The notes beneath the pieces were generated by a model, which was not told where the DNA came from, made no database searches, and was given only the letters and a program-made list of their open reading frames with translations. Below, one piece after another: positions 1-8,323 of a stretch of DNA of 42,674 nt (its first letter is position 1; every line of letters starts with the position of its first letter). This DNA is from Clostridia bacterium. GTDB lineage: Bacteria > Bacillota > Clostridia > CAKSNL01 > HGM11501. The translations under genes were made by a program, and so were the position numbers. The DNA is taken from assembly GCA_900766735.1 (NCBI GenBank), contig CAAFWO010000037.1:1-42674 (forward strand). The letters run 5' to 3'.

Positions 1-2725
1 CCGGCACCCTTCCGGCAAGTCGGGATGAAAGAGACTCAATCATCTCGTTGCCGTCCTTTATTGCGGTAACGGCGATACCGTCTGTCGCGCCGCAGTCGTC
101 TTCTCTTATGATGACATCCTGGCTGACATCAACAAGTCTTCTTGTAAGGTAACCCGAGTCAGCCGTCTTAAGTGCGGTATCGGTAAGACCTTTTCTCGCA
201 CCGTGAGATGAAATGAAGTACTCAAGAATGTTAAGACCTTCACGGAAGTTAGCTCTGATCGGAATCTCGACCGTACGGCCCTGGGTATCTGCCATAAGTC
301 CGCGCATTCCGGCAAGCTGTCTGATCTGGTTCTTACTGCCTCGCGCTCCGGAATCCGCCATCATGAACAGCGAGTTATAGGGATCAAGGTTATCCATAAG
401 AGCCTTGGTGATCTTCTCGTTCGCGTCCTCCCAGGTCTTGATAACGTGTCTGTAACGCTCATCCTCGGAGAGCTGACCCATCTTAAAGAGCATCTCGATC
501 TTATCGACCTGAGTCTCAGCCTCTTTAAGGTATTCCTTCTTCTTCTCGGGAACGACCATATCCGCAACGGAGATGGAGATCGATCCGATCGTCGAATAGT
601 GGTAGCCCATTGCCTTAAGGTCGTCAAGTACAACGGCAGTCTGCGTTGCGCCGTGGCGCTTGATGCACTTATTGATGATCTTGCCCAGTCCGCTCTTACC
701 GGTGAGGGTAACGATCTCATACTTAAGCGCGTCCTTCAATATCTCGTCGATCTCTGCCTTTAAGGCTTCCTTATTGGGGTTCTCAAAGTCAACAACGGGA
801 GCTTTTCTTTCAACAAAGCCAAGATCCTGCGGAACCTTTGAGTTAAATATCATTCTTCCGATCGTCGCGTCGGCAAGACCCTCGGACTCGAATACTCTCT
901 TCTCGCCCGTGTTCTTATCGGTGATAACGACCTTGATGTTTCTCTTTACCTTTATGGGAGCATGGATTCCGACATCGTCGCTCTCATATGCCAGCATAGC
1001 CTCTGTCGTGCTTGCAAAAACCTTGCCTGCGCCGTTCTCGTCCGGGCGCTCCATGGTAAGGTAATATGAACCTAAAACCATATCCTGTGTGGGAACGGTA
1101 ACGGGCTTTCCGTCCTGCGGCTTTAAGAGGTTGTTTGCCGAAAGCATTAAGAATCTTGCCTCGGCCTGTGCCTCGGGCGAAAGCGGAACGTGAACAGCCA
1201 TCTGGTCACCGTCAAAGTCCGCGTTGAACGCCGTGCAGGCAAGCGGGTGAAGCTTTATCGCTCTGCCCTCAACCAAGATAGGCTCGAACGCCTGAATACC
1301 GAGTCTGTGAAGCGTGGGAGCACGGTTAAGAAGCACGGGGTGCTCTTTTATAACGCTCTCCAAAACGTCCCAGACTTCGGGCTTAACGCGCTCAACCATT
1401 CTCTTCGCGCTCTTGATATTATGTGCAACGCCCTCTTCAACAAGCTTCTTCATTACAAAGGGCTTGAAGAGCTCGATCGCCATTTCCTTGGGAAGACCGC
1501 ACTGATAGATCTTGAGCTCGGGGCCGACTACGATAACCGAACGGCCCGAATAGTCAACACGCTTACCCAAAAGGTTCTGTCTGAAACGGCCCTGCTTACC
1601 CTTTAACATATCGGAAAGGGACTTAAGCGGTCTGTTTCCGGGACCTGTTACGGGTCTTCCTCTTCTGCCGTTGTCGATAAGTGCGTCAACAGCTTCCTGA
1701 AGCATTCTCTTTTCATTTCTAACAATAATCTCGGGAGCTCTTAATTCGAGCAGCCTCTTAAGACGGTTATTTCTGTTGATAACACGTCTGTAAAGGTCGT
1801 TCAAGTCACTCGTCGCGAATCTGCCGCCGTCTAACTGGATCATGGGTCTGATCTCGGGCGGAATAACGGGAAGCACGGTCATGATCATCCACGAGGGAGA
1901 GTTGATATAAACCGTTACTTCGCTAACGCCGTGCGACGAAAGCTCGTTTATCTCATCGTTTGTAAGAACGTGATTATAAGCGTATTTCTTGCCCGAAACG
2001 GGGTCTGTCACCGGCTCGGACAGCGGTCTTCCGCCGATCGACGTACCGGGCGTGAGTCTTGCTGTCTCCGTCTGGCGGAACGCCTCGATAACCTCAAGTC
2101 TCTTTATGATACGCGCCTTTTTCTGGCCCTGTGCGCCTTCAAGCTCCTCGTGAAGCTGAGCCGAAAGCTCTTCGATGTCGATGTCCTCCAAGAGCTTCTT
2201 AATGGTCTCAGCGCCCATTCCGGCATCGAATGCGCTTCCGTATTTTTCTTTATTCTCGTGATATTCCTTTTCGCTTAAGCACTGGTATTTTTCAAGCTCG
2301 GTTCTTCCGGGATTGGTGACCATATATGCCGCGAAATAGAGCACCTTTTCAAGTATTCTCGGCGATATGTCGAGGAACAGGCCGATCCTTGACGGAATGC
2401 CCTTAAAGTACCAGATGTGAGAAACCGGAGCGGCGAGCTCAATATGACCCATACGCTCTCTTCTTACCTTGGACTTTGTGACCTCAACGCCGCATCGGTC
2501 GCAGACGATGCCCTTATAGCGAACTCTCTTATACTTTCCGCATGCGCACTCCCAGTCCTTCTGCGGACCGAATATTCTTTCGCAGTAAAGACCGTCACGC
2601 TCTGCCTTAAGCGTTCTGTAGTTGATTGTTTCGGGCTTTTTCACTTCACCGTGGGACCATTCGCGAATCTTTTCCGGCGATGCCAGTCCGATCTTAATTG
2701 AATCAAATGTATTAAATTCTACCAT
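1..2725 (-). CDS. rpoC: DNA-directed RNA polymerase subunit beta' (3' end outside window)
   Basis: This gene encodes the largest RNA polymerase subunit, which holds the catalytic magnesium. About 908 N-terminal codons are visible; the rest lies beyond position 1. Cys60, Cys62, Cys75 and Cys78 form the N-terminal zinc ribbon, and the NADFDGD active-site motif gives Asp503, Asp505 and Asp507. The start at 2723-2725 has an AAGGGGG Shine-Dalgarno 9 bases upstream. It lies 17 bases after the rpoB stop, so the two are co-transcribed. No frameshift is seen in the visible part. Confidence 0.98.
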   Translation of the reverse strand, partial: MVEFNTFDSIKIGLASPEKIREWSHGEVKKPETINYRTLKAERDGLYCERIFGPQKDWECACGKYKRVRYKGIVCDRCGVEVTKSKVRRERMGHIELAAPVSHIWYFKGIPSRIGLFLDISPRILEKVLYFAAYMVTNPGRTELEKYQCLSEKEYHENKEKYGSAFDAGMGAETIKKLLEDIDIEELSAQLHEELEGAQGQKKARIIKRLEVIEAFRQTETARLTPGTSIGGRPLSEPVTDPVSGKKYAYNHVLTNDEINELSSHGVSEVTVYINSPSWMIMTVLPVIPPEIRPMIQLDGGRFATSDLNDLYRRVINRNNRLKRLLELRAPEIIVRNEKRMLQEAVDALIDNGRRGRPVTGPGNRPLKSLSDMLKGKQGRFRQNLLGKRVDYSGRSVIVVGPELKIYQCGLPKEMAIELFKPFVMKKLVEEGVAHNIKSAKRMVERVKPEVWDVLESVIKEHPVLLNRAPTLHRLGIQAFEPILVEGRAIKLHPLACTAFNADFDGDQMAVHVPLSPEAQAEARFLMLSANNLLKPQDGKPVTVPTQDMVLGSYYLTMERPDENGAGKVFASTTEAMLAYESDDVGIHAPIKVKRNIKVVITDKNTGEKRVFESEGLADATIGRMIFNSKVPQDLGFVERKAPVVDFENPNKEALKAEIDEILKDALKYEIVTLTGKSGLGKIINKCIKRHGATQTAVVLDDLKAMGYHYSTIGSISISVADMVVPEKKKEYLKEAETQVDKIEMLFKMGQLSEDERYRHVIKTWEDANEKITKALMDNLDPYNSLFMMADSGARGSKNQIRQLAGMRGLMADTQGRTVEIPIRANFREGLNILEYFISSHGARKGLTDTALKTADSGYLTRRLVDVSQDVIIREDDCGATDGIAVTAIKDGNEMIESLSSRLAGRVP

Positions 2726-2742
2726 TCTTCAAGGCCCCCTTC

Positions 2743-5700
2743 TTATTCAAAATCATCTGCATCATCAGCGTCGTCCTCTGATGAAAAATCGTCATCTATT
2801 GTATCGTCAAAATCGTCAAGCTCAGCGTCGTCAACAGTGTCGGGCTCATCGTCAAATATGCTGTCAGAGTCCTCTTCGGGAACGAATCCGGACTCCTCTT
2901 TTCTGTCGTCGACCATATTGCGCTTGAACTCCTCAACGGTATCCATCGAAGGCTCGTCGTAATCATCCGCATCAGTATCCTTAAGCTCGATTTCCTCATT
3001 GTTCTTGCCCATAACCTTGATGTCAAGACCGAGGCTCTGCATCTCTTTGATCAATACCTTGAACGACTCGGGAATTCCGGGTTTCGGAATGTTCTCGCCC
3101 TTAACAATGGACTCATATGTCTTAACACGGCCGACAATATCATCCGACTTAACGGTGAGTATTTCCTGAAGTGTGTATGCCGCGCCGTATGCCTCAAGTG
3201 CCCAAACCTCCATCTCTCCGAAACGCTGACCGCCGAACTGAGCTTTACCGCCCAAAGGCTGCTGCGTTACGAGCGAGTAAGGACCGGTCGAACGCGCGTG
3301 CATCTTATCGTCAACCAAGTGGAGCAGCTTAAGGAAGTATATATATCCGACTGTAACGGGGTTATCAAAGGGTCTTCCCGTACGTCCGTCATAAAGCGTC
3401 GTCTTACCGTTCTTATTGCATCCGGCTTCAACTAAGAGCTTTGAAATATCTTCCTCGGAAGCACCGTCGAACACGGGAGTCGCAATCTTTACGCCGAACT
3501 TGCTTGCCGCCATACCGAGGTGAACCTCAAGCACCTGACCGATGTTCATTCGTGAAGGAACACCCAGGGGGTTTAACACGATTTCAAGCGGAGTACCGTC
3601 TGCCAGATAGGGCATATCCTCTTCGGGAAGTATTCTCGAAACGACACCCTTGTTACCGTGACGGCCGGCCATCTTATCGCCGACGGAGATCTTTCTCTTC
3701 TGTGCGATATAGCATCTTACAAGCTTATTGACTCCGGGAGGCAACTCGTCGCCGTTCTCGCGTGTGAACACCTTAACGTCAACGATGATACCGCACTCAC
3801 CGTGAGGAACTCTGAGCGAGGTGTCTCTCACCTCTCTTGACTTCTCACCGAATATCGCACGGAGAAGCCTCTCTTCGGGGGTAAGCTCTGTCTCGCCCTT
3901 AGGCGTTACCTTGCCGACCAAAATATCGCCGGCTCTTACCTCTGCGCCGATTCTTATAATACCTCTCTCGTCAAGGTACTTTAACGCATCCTCGCCGACA
4001 TTGGGAATATCATAGGTAATCTCTTCCGGGCCAAGCTTTGTGTCTCTCGCCTCGGACTCATATTCCTCGATATGAATTGTTGTGTAAATATCCTCGCGGA
4101 CAAGTCTCTCGTTTAAGAGAACGGCGTCCTCGTAGTTATAACCTTCCCATGTCATAAATCCGATGAGCATGTTGCGGCCGAGTGCGAGCTCACCCTGGTT
4201 GATTGCCGGACCGTCGCAGATAACGTCGCCCTTCTTGACTCTGTCGCCGCAGTTTACGATGGGCTTCTGGTTGAAGCATGTGCCCTGGTTCGAACGTGTG
4301 AACTTAACGAGCTTATGCTCTTCAAGCTCTCCTGAATCCGTTCTTATATAAATGTAGTCCGCCGAAACCTTTTCGATCACACCGTCGTTCTTTGCAAGCT
4401 GAACAACGCCTGCGTCGCGCGCCGCCTTGTACTCCATACCCGTTCCGACGATAGGCGAATCGGTGCGCAGAAGCGGAACTGCCTGACGCTGCATGTTCGA
4501 ACCCATGAGGGCACGGTTTGCGTCGTCGTTTTCAAGGAAGGGAATCATTGCTGTTGCGACAGAGATTACCTGCTTGGGCGAAACGTCCATGTAGTCGATC
4601 TTCGACGCGTCAATCTCAAGGATCTGGTCACGGTATCTTGCGGCAACCTTCTTATCGATGAACTTGTTGTTCTCGTCAATCGGCTCGTTAGCCTGTGCAA
4701 CAATATATTCATCCTCGACGTCGGCCGTCATATACTCGATCTCGTCTGTAATGATGCCCTCGCCCTTGATAACCTTACGGTAGGGTGCCTCGATAAATCC
4801 GTACTCGTTTACGCGTGCATAGATGGAAAGCGAGTTGATAAGTCCGATGTTGGGACCTTCGGGAGTCTCGATGGGACACATACGGCCGTAATGCGTATAG
4901 TGAACGTCACGCACCTGGAAGCCGGCTCTGTCACGCGACAGACCGCCGGGACCGAGGGCTGAAAGTCTTCTCTTATGAGTAAGCTCTGAAAGCGGGTTGT
5001 TCTGATCCATGAACTGTGAAAGCTGAGAAGAACCGAAGAACTCCTTGATCGTCGCAACAACGGGACGGATGTTTACAAGGCTCTGCGGAGTCGCAGTGTC
5101 AAGCTCCTGGATGGACATTCTCTCGCGAACGCCTCTCTCCATTCTCGCAAGACCCATTCTGAACTGGTTCTGCAAAAGCTCGCCAACGCAGCGGAGTCTT
5201 CTGTTTCCGAGGTGGTCGATGTCGTCGTCCGTTCCGATCTCGTTTACAAGGTTGGTCGCATAGTTAATGGACGCGAAAATATCGTTAATCGTAACGTGCT
5301 TGGGAATAAGCTCGTCTCTTCTTGCCAAAAACGCTTCCTTGATCTCGTCGTCATTCGTCGCATTCTCCAGAATGTCCTCGATCACTTCGCGGACAACCTT
5401 CTCGGTGATGCCGAACTCCTTCGGGTCAAAGTCAACATAATTCTCGGCGTGAACCATATCGTTGGAGAACACCTTGATCGGCGCCGTGCCGGGCTCGATC
5501 GCCTTGCTTCCGGGATAGATCATAACAACGTTAACGCCTGCATTGTCTATTTTTATAGCGTCAGCTTTGGAAATGACGCTGCCCTCTTCAACGATAATCT
5601 CGCCGGTTGTGGGATCACAGATGTTCTCTGCCGCCGTGTGGCCGGAAATTCTTCCGATCATGGAAAGCTTCTTATTATATTTATATCTTCCGACTTTTGC

Positions 5701-6579
5701 AAGATCATATCTCTTGGGATCGAAGAATAAATTGTTAATGAGGGTCTGCGCGCTGTCCTCCGTGGGAGGCTCGCCCGGTCTGAGCTTTTTATATATCTCA
5801 AACATAGCTTCTTTTCTGTTTGTCGTGGGATCTTTCTCAAGCGTGCTTCTTAATCTCTCATCGTCACCGAAAAGCTCGATTATCTCAGCCTCGGTGTCAA
5901 CTCCGAGCGCCTTTATGAGCTGAGTTACGGGAAGCTTTCTCGTTCTGTCGATTCTGACATAGAAAACGTCGTTCGAATCGGTCTCATACTCAAGCCATGC
6001 ACCGCGGTTGGGGATCATCTGCGAGCTTATGAGCGTTTTTCCGTTCTTGTCTCTCTCTTTGGTGAAATAGATACCGGGAGAACGGACGAGCTGGGAAACG
6101 ATAACACGCTCCGCACCGTTGATGATGAACGTTCCCTGATCCGTCATGAGCGGAAAATCGCCCATAAAGATGTCCTGTTCTTTAATTTCGCCCGAGCCTA
6201 AGTTGATCAGTCTAACTCTGACTTTCAAAAGCGCCGCATAGTTCGTGTCGCGCTCTCTGCACTCCTCAATGGAATACTTGGGCTTGTCGTCAAGATGGTA
6301 ATCGATGAACTCAAGCATAAGCGTTTCATTGTGGTCCTTGATCGGAGATATGTCTCTGAATACCTCCTTTAAGCCCTCTTTGATGAACCACTCATAGGAC
6401 TTTTTCTGAACATCGATGAGGTTGGGCATTTCGAGCACTTCGTCGATCTTCGAAAAGCTCAGTCTCGTGTTCTTGCCCATTTTCTCCGGATGAAGCGTTA
6501 CTCCGAGCTCTTTCGCTCTCTCGCAGATGCCCTCGTAAAACTTCTCATCCTTTACTCCGGATACTATCGGATCTGACAT
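2743..6579 (-). CDS. rpoB: DNA-directed RNA polymerase subunit beta
   Basis: The complete 1278-residue beta subunit of RNA polymerase. The rifampicin-binding region is easy to recognise: Asp525, His535 and Ser540 match E. coli Asp516, His526 and Ser531 and carry the drug-sensitive residues. The C-terminal ~60 residues are very rich in Asp and Glu, as in some clostridial RpoB proteins. The start is supported by a GGAAGG Shine-Dalgarno about 7 bases upstream. A later Met (MGKNTRLSF, residue 34) aligns better with the usual N-terminus of the family but has no better ribosome site. rpoC follows after 17 bases. Upstream there is no rplJ-rplL but a divergent regulator gene, so rpoB starts its own transcript from a promoter at 6709-6737. 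Confidence 0.98.
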   Translation of the reverse strand: MSDPIVSGVKDEKFYEGICERAKELGVTLHPEKMGKNTRLSFSKIDEVLEMPNLIDVQKKSYEWFIKEGLKEVFRDISPIKDHNETLMLEFIDYHLDDKPKYSIEECRERDTNYAALLKVRVRLINLGSGEIKEQDIFMGDFPLMTDQGTFIINGAERVIVSQLVRSPGIYFTKERDKNGKTLISSQMIPNRGAWLEYETDSNDVFYVRIDRTRKLPVTQLIKALGVDTEAEIIELFGDDERLRSTLEKDPTTNRKEAMFEIYKKLRPGEPPTEDSAQTLINNLFFDPKRYDLAKVGRYKYNKKLSMIGRISGHTAAENICDPTTGEIIVEEGSVISKADAIKIDNAGVNVVMIYPGSKAIEPGTAPIKVFSNDMVHAENYVDFDPKEFGITEKVVREVIEDILENATNDDEIKEAFLARRDELIPKHVTINDIFASINYATNLVNEIGTDDDIDHLGNRRLRCVGELLQNQFRMGLARMERGVRERMSIQELDTATPQSLVNIRPVVATIKEFFGSSQLSQFMDQNNPLSELTHKRRLSALGPGGLSRDRAGFQVRDVHYTHYGRMCPIETPEGPNIGLINSLSIYARVNEYGFIEAPYRKVIKGEGIITDEIEYMTADVEDEYIVAQANEPIDENNKFIDKKVAARYRDQILEIDASKIDYMDVSPKQVISVATAMIPFLENDDANRALMGSNMQRQAVPLLRTDSPIVGTGMEYKAARDAGVVQLAKNDGVIEKVSADYIYIRTDSGELEEHKLVKFTRSNQGTCFNQKPIVNCGDRVKKGDVICDGPAINQGELALGRNMLIGFMTWEGYNYEDAVLLNERLVREDIYTTIHIEEYESEARDTKLGPEEITYDIPNVGEDALKYLDERGIIRIGAEVRAGDILVGKVTPKGETELTPEERLLRAIFGEKSREVRDTSLRVPHGECGIIVDVKVFTRENGDELPPGVNKLVRCYIAQKRKISVGDKMAGRHGNKGVVSRILPEEDMPYLADGTPLEIVLNPLGVPSRMNIGQVLEVHLGMAASKFGVKIATPVFDGASEEDISKLLVEAGCNKNGKTTLYDGRTGRPFDNPVTVGYIYFLKLLHLVDDKMHARSTGPYSLVTQQPLGGKAQFGGQRFGEMEVWALEAYGAAYTLQEILTVKSDDIVGRVKTYESIVKGENIPKPGIPESFKVLIKEMQSLGLDIKVMGKNNEEIELKDTDADDYDEPSMDTVEEFKRNMVDDRKEESGFVPEEDSDSIFDDEPDTVDDAELDDFDDTIDDDFSSEDDADDADDFE

Positions 6580-6634
6580 ACTAACCTTCCTTCCCAGGCT
6601 CCAAAAAAGAACCTAAAAAATTTGTAAATTTATC

Positions 6635-6663
6635 TTGCAATAAGTCAATGTTTGTGTTATAAT
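6635..6663 (+). promoter_or_regulatory. Sigma-A-type promoter facing the sdpR-like gene
   Basis: TTGCAA, a 17-base spacer and TATAAT on the plus strand (-35 6635-6640, -10 6658-6663). Predicted start is near 6670, giving a long leader of about 180 bases before the sdpR-like gene. It fires toward the rpoB promoter, so the two are face to face. Confidence 0.6.
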
Positions 6664-6708
6664 ATGCATGATAAGGGCATATACAACCACAATACGATAC
6701 AGTATATT

Positions 6709-6737
6709 ATTATATCAAATTATTTTCTTCGAGTCAA
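6709..6737 (-). promoter_or_regulatory. Promoter of rpoB-rpoC
   Basis: TTGACT, a 17-base spacer and TATAAT on the minus strand (-35 6732-6737, -10 6709-6714). Transcription should start near 6702, leaving a leader of about 120 bases before the rpoB start. The fit to the sigma-A consensus is 11 of 12 bases with ideal spacing. Confidence 0.75.
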
Positions 6738-6772
6738 GTGATTCCGAAGAATTTTTTGGTTAAATTATACAC

Positions 6773-6801
6773 AAAATCCTTTCTGAAACGAGGATTTTTT
6801 T
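6773..6801 (+). terminator. Possible intrinsic terminator or attenuator in the sdpR leader
   Basis: An 8-bp inverted repeat (AAAATCCT / AGGATTTT, arms 6773-6780 and 6791-6798) is followed on the plus strand by further T residues. It lies between the plus-strand promoter at 6635-6663 and the sdpR-like gene. The stem is AT-rich and weak, so it may only reduce read-through. Confidence 0.4.
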
Positions 6802-6809
6802 CTATATCC

Positions 6810-6835
6810 GATATTTAGATTTTTAGCTAAATATC
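6810..6835. promoter_or_regulatory. Perfect 9-8-9 inverted repeat, probable SdpR-like operator
   Basis: GATATTTAG, an 8-base spacer and CTAAATATC form a perfect palindrome ending 7 bases before the Shine-Dalgarno of the sdpR-like gene. ArsR/SdpR-family repressors usually bind such AT-rich dyads in front of their own genes. The assignment is inferred from position. Confidence 0.5.
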
Positions 6836-6851
6836 TCAAAAGGAGACGCGT

Positions 6852-7127
6852 ATGAAAGACGAAATTTTTAAGGCTCTGGCCGACCCGGTGAGAAGAAAGA
6901 TATTAGAGCTTTTGGGCGAGGGCGATATGGCCGCGGGGGACATTTCCTCCCACTTTAACATCACAAAGCCGTCCGTCAGCCGGCATTTGGCGGTTCTTAA
7001 GGCCTCCGGGCTCGTGAGCGCAAAAAAAAGCGGGCAGAAAATAATCTACTCGCTCGAGACCGCCGCCGTGCGCGAGATCATGCGCTGGCTCTATAACTCC
7101 TTCGGCAATGTGTGGATAAAAAGATAG
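6852..7127 (+). CDS. SdpR-like autorepressor, ArsR-family winged helix regulator
   Basis: A 91-residue winged-helix DNA-binding protein. The pattern FKALADP.RRKILELL near residue 6, GDMAAGDIS near 24 and ITKPSVSRHLAVLK in the recognition helix closely resembles Bacillus SdpR-type autorepressors. In Bacillus, SdpR is encoded with the immunity protein SdpI. Here no sdpI-like membrane gene follows; a strong terminator comes 20 bases after the stop. The start has an AGGAG site 7 bases upstream. No metal-binding cysteines are present, so it is not a typical arsenic or cadmium sensor. It probably represses itself through the dyad at 6810-6835; other targets are unknown. Confidence 0.85.
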   Translation: MKDEIFKALADPVRRKILELLGEGDMAAGDISSHFNITKPSVSRHLAVLKASGLVSAKKSGQKIIYSLETAAVREIMRWLYNSFGNVWIKR

Positions 7128-7149
7128 CTTTTTAAAAGTGTGTGGTGCG

Positions 7150-7185
7150 AAAAGGCCCTGCAAGCGTGCTTGCAGGGCCTTTTTT
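7150..7185. terminator. Strong bidirectional intrinsic terminator
   Basis: A 16-bp perfect stem (7150-7165 with 7168-7183) with A-run and T-run on its two sides. It separates the plus-strand sdpR-like gene from the minus-strand anti-sigma gene and can serve both. Confidence 0.92.
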
Positions 7186-7795
7186 ATTTGATGCTCTCGA
7201 TTATTTTGAGTGTTTCCTCTTCGGAAAGGCCGGCGGTTGAGGAAAGCGAAAACGACATTTTCCCGGACAGCCAGGTCGCAAGGAAAACCTTTCCATCTTT
7301 GCCCTTCACCGTCACCTCGGCGTTTTTTATCTTCGCCTTTTTTTCTTCTTCGTATGTGTTATAGTCGCCGCTTACATCCGAATCGGACTCGGCGCACCTA
7401 TAGCTTATTTCTTCATCCGCGTTTTTATAATTGATCTCTGCCGTCTCGCCGACCATGAGCGCCGCCGAGGAAAATTCATACCCCCCGGGGAGGTATTGCG
7501 GAGTTTTAAGCTCGAACGGCGTTTTCTCCGAAAGCTCGCCGATTCCGGAAAATTTCTCAAAGGGATTTACCTCGAGCACCGGACCGTCAGGCCCTGCCTC
7601 TCTCGGAGTGAATACCCGGACCGCCGCAAAGCAAATGACAATGCATGCGGCTGCCGCCGCGGCGTATCTTAAATATATTACGGGGCTTTTTTTCTTTTTT
7701 TCGCGGAGCTTTTTTGCGGTTTCACTTTTTATCTTTCCCTTAAGCTCATCGGACATTTTGATCTTATCCATAGCTTCGTTATACTTACTGCTCAA
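7184..7795 (-). CDS. Membrane anti-sigma factor with DUF4367 sensor domain
   Basis: A 203-residue single-pass membrane protein. Residues 1-37 are cytoplasmic and charged, a hydrophobic segment spans about 39-62, and the outer part from about 78 matches the DUF4367 type often found in proteins encoded beside ECF sigma factors. It probably holds the adjacent sigma factor at the membrane until an external signal is sensed. The start is TTG at 7793-7795, supported by AAGGAGG 9 bases upstream inside the sigma gene, and the reading frames overlap by 11 bases, which suggests translational coupling. The outer domain is paralogous to the C-terminus of the secreted protein at 8324-9202. The signal sensed is unknown. 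Confidence 0.8.
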   Translation of the reverse strand: MSSKYNEAMDKIKMSDELKGKIKSETAKKLREKKKKSPVIYLRYAAAAAACIVICFAAVRVFTPREAGPDGPVLEVNPFEKFSGIGELSEKTPFELKTPQYLPGGYEFSSAALMVGETAEINYKNADEEISYRCAESDSDVSGDYNTYEEEKKAKIKNAEVTVKGKDGKVFLATWLSGKMSFSLSSTAGLSEEETLKIIESIK

Positions 7796-8273
7796 AATCG
7801 TATCCCTCCTTAAGTGCCGACTTAAGCTTTTCCCGTGCCCTCATTATGATGCTTCTGACCGTTGCCTCGGTCTTATTCATCATCTTTGCTATTTCGGGAG
7901 TCTTAAAGCCCTCGTAGTAAAAAAGATATATCGCCGTTTTGTATTTTTCGGGGAGCGCCAAGACTGCCGAAAGAACCTCGGGCGTTTCGTTATAATTATC
8001 GCAGACGCCGGTCTCTGCCACATCGTCCACCGAGCACTTATTCTTATTCCAGTAAAGCTTTAACCTGTTTTTGCAGATGTTGATTATCGCCCTCACCATC
8101 CATAGCCGCTCGTGCGTTTCGTCGTTGAATTTCGGTTCTTTATCGACGATCGACAGATACAGATCGCCGACGGCGTCCTCCGCGTCCGCCATATTTTTAA
8201 GATATGTATATGCAATTCTTAAAACCATATCGCCGTATTTATCGACCAGTGAGGCAATGTATTCCTCCGTCAT
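7785..8273 (-). CDS. ECF-type RNA polymerase sigma factor
   Basis: A 162-residue extracytoplasmic-function sigma factor. Region 2 (about residues 9-45, with YGDMVLRIAYTYLKN and a following DAEDAV block) contacts core polymerase and the -10 element. Region 4 (about 105-155, with LPEKYKTAIYLFYYEGF and a helix-turn-helix) reads the -35 element. It overlaps the anti-sigma gene by 11 bases. The Shine-Dalgarno is a G-rich AAGGGGG stretch. The region upstream holds only a hairpin and the end of the secreted DUF4367 gene, so it is probably transcribed from in front of that gene. Confidence 0.92.
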   Translation of the reverse strand: MTEEYIASLVDKYGDMVLRIAYTYLKNMADAEDAVGDLYLSIVDKEPKFNDETHERLWMVRAIINICKNRLKLYWNKNKCSVDDVAETGVCDNYNETPEVLSAVLALPEKYKTAIYLFYYEGFKTPEIAKMMNKTEATVRSIIMRAREKLKSALKEGYDFEQ

Positions 8274-8292
8274 CCGCTCTTTCCCCCTTAGT

Positions 8293-8323
8293 AAATCCGG
8301 GAAGGCAAAGCCTTCCCGGATTT
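8293..8323. terminator. Hairpin between the secreted protein gene and the sigma gene
   Basis: A 14-bp perfect stem (8293-8306 with 8310-8323) and 3-base loop. On the minus strand, the direction of the operon, it is followed by only three T residues, so it may act as a partial terminator or mRNA stabiliser. On the plus strand it has a good T tail but no gene that needs it. Confidence 0.6.
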
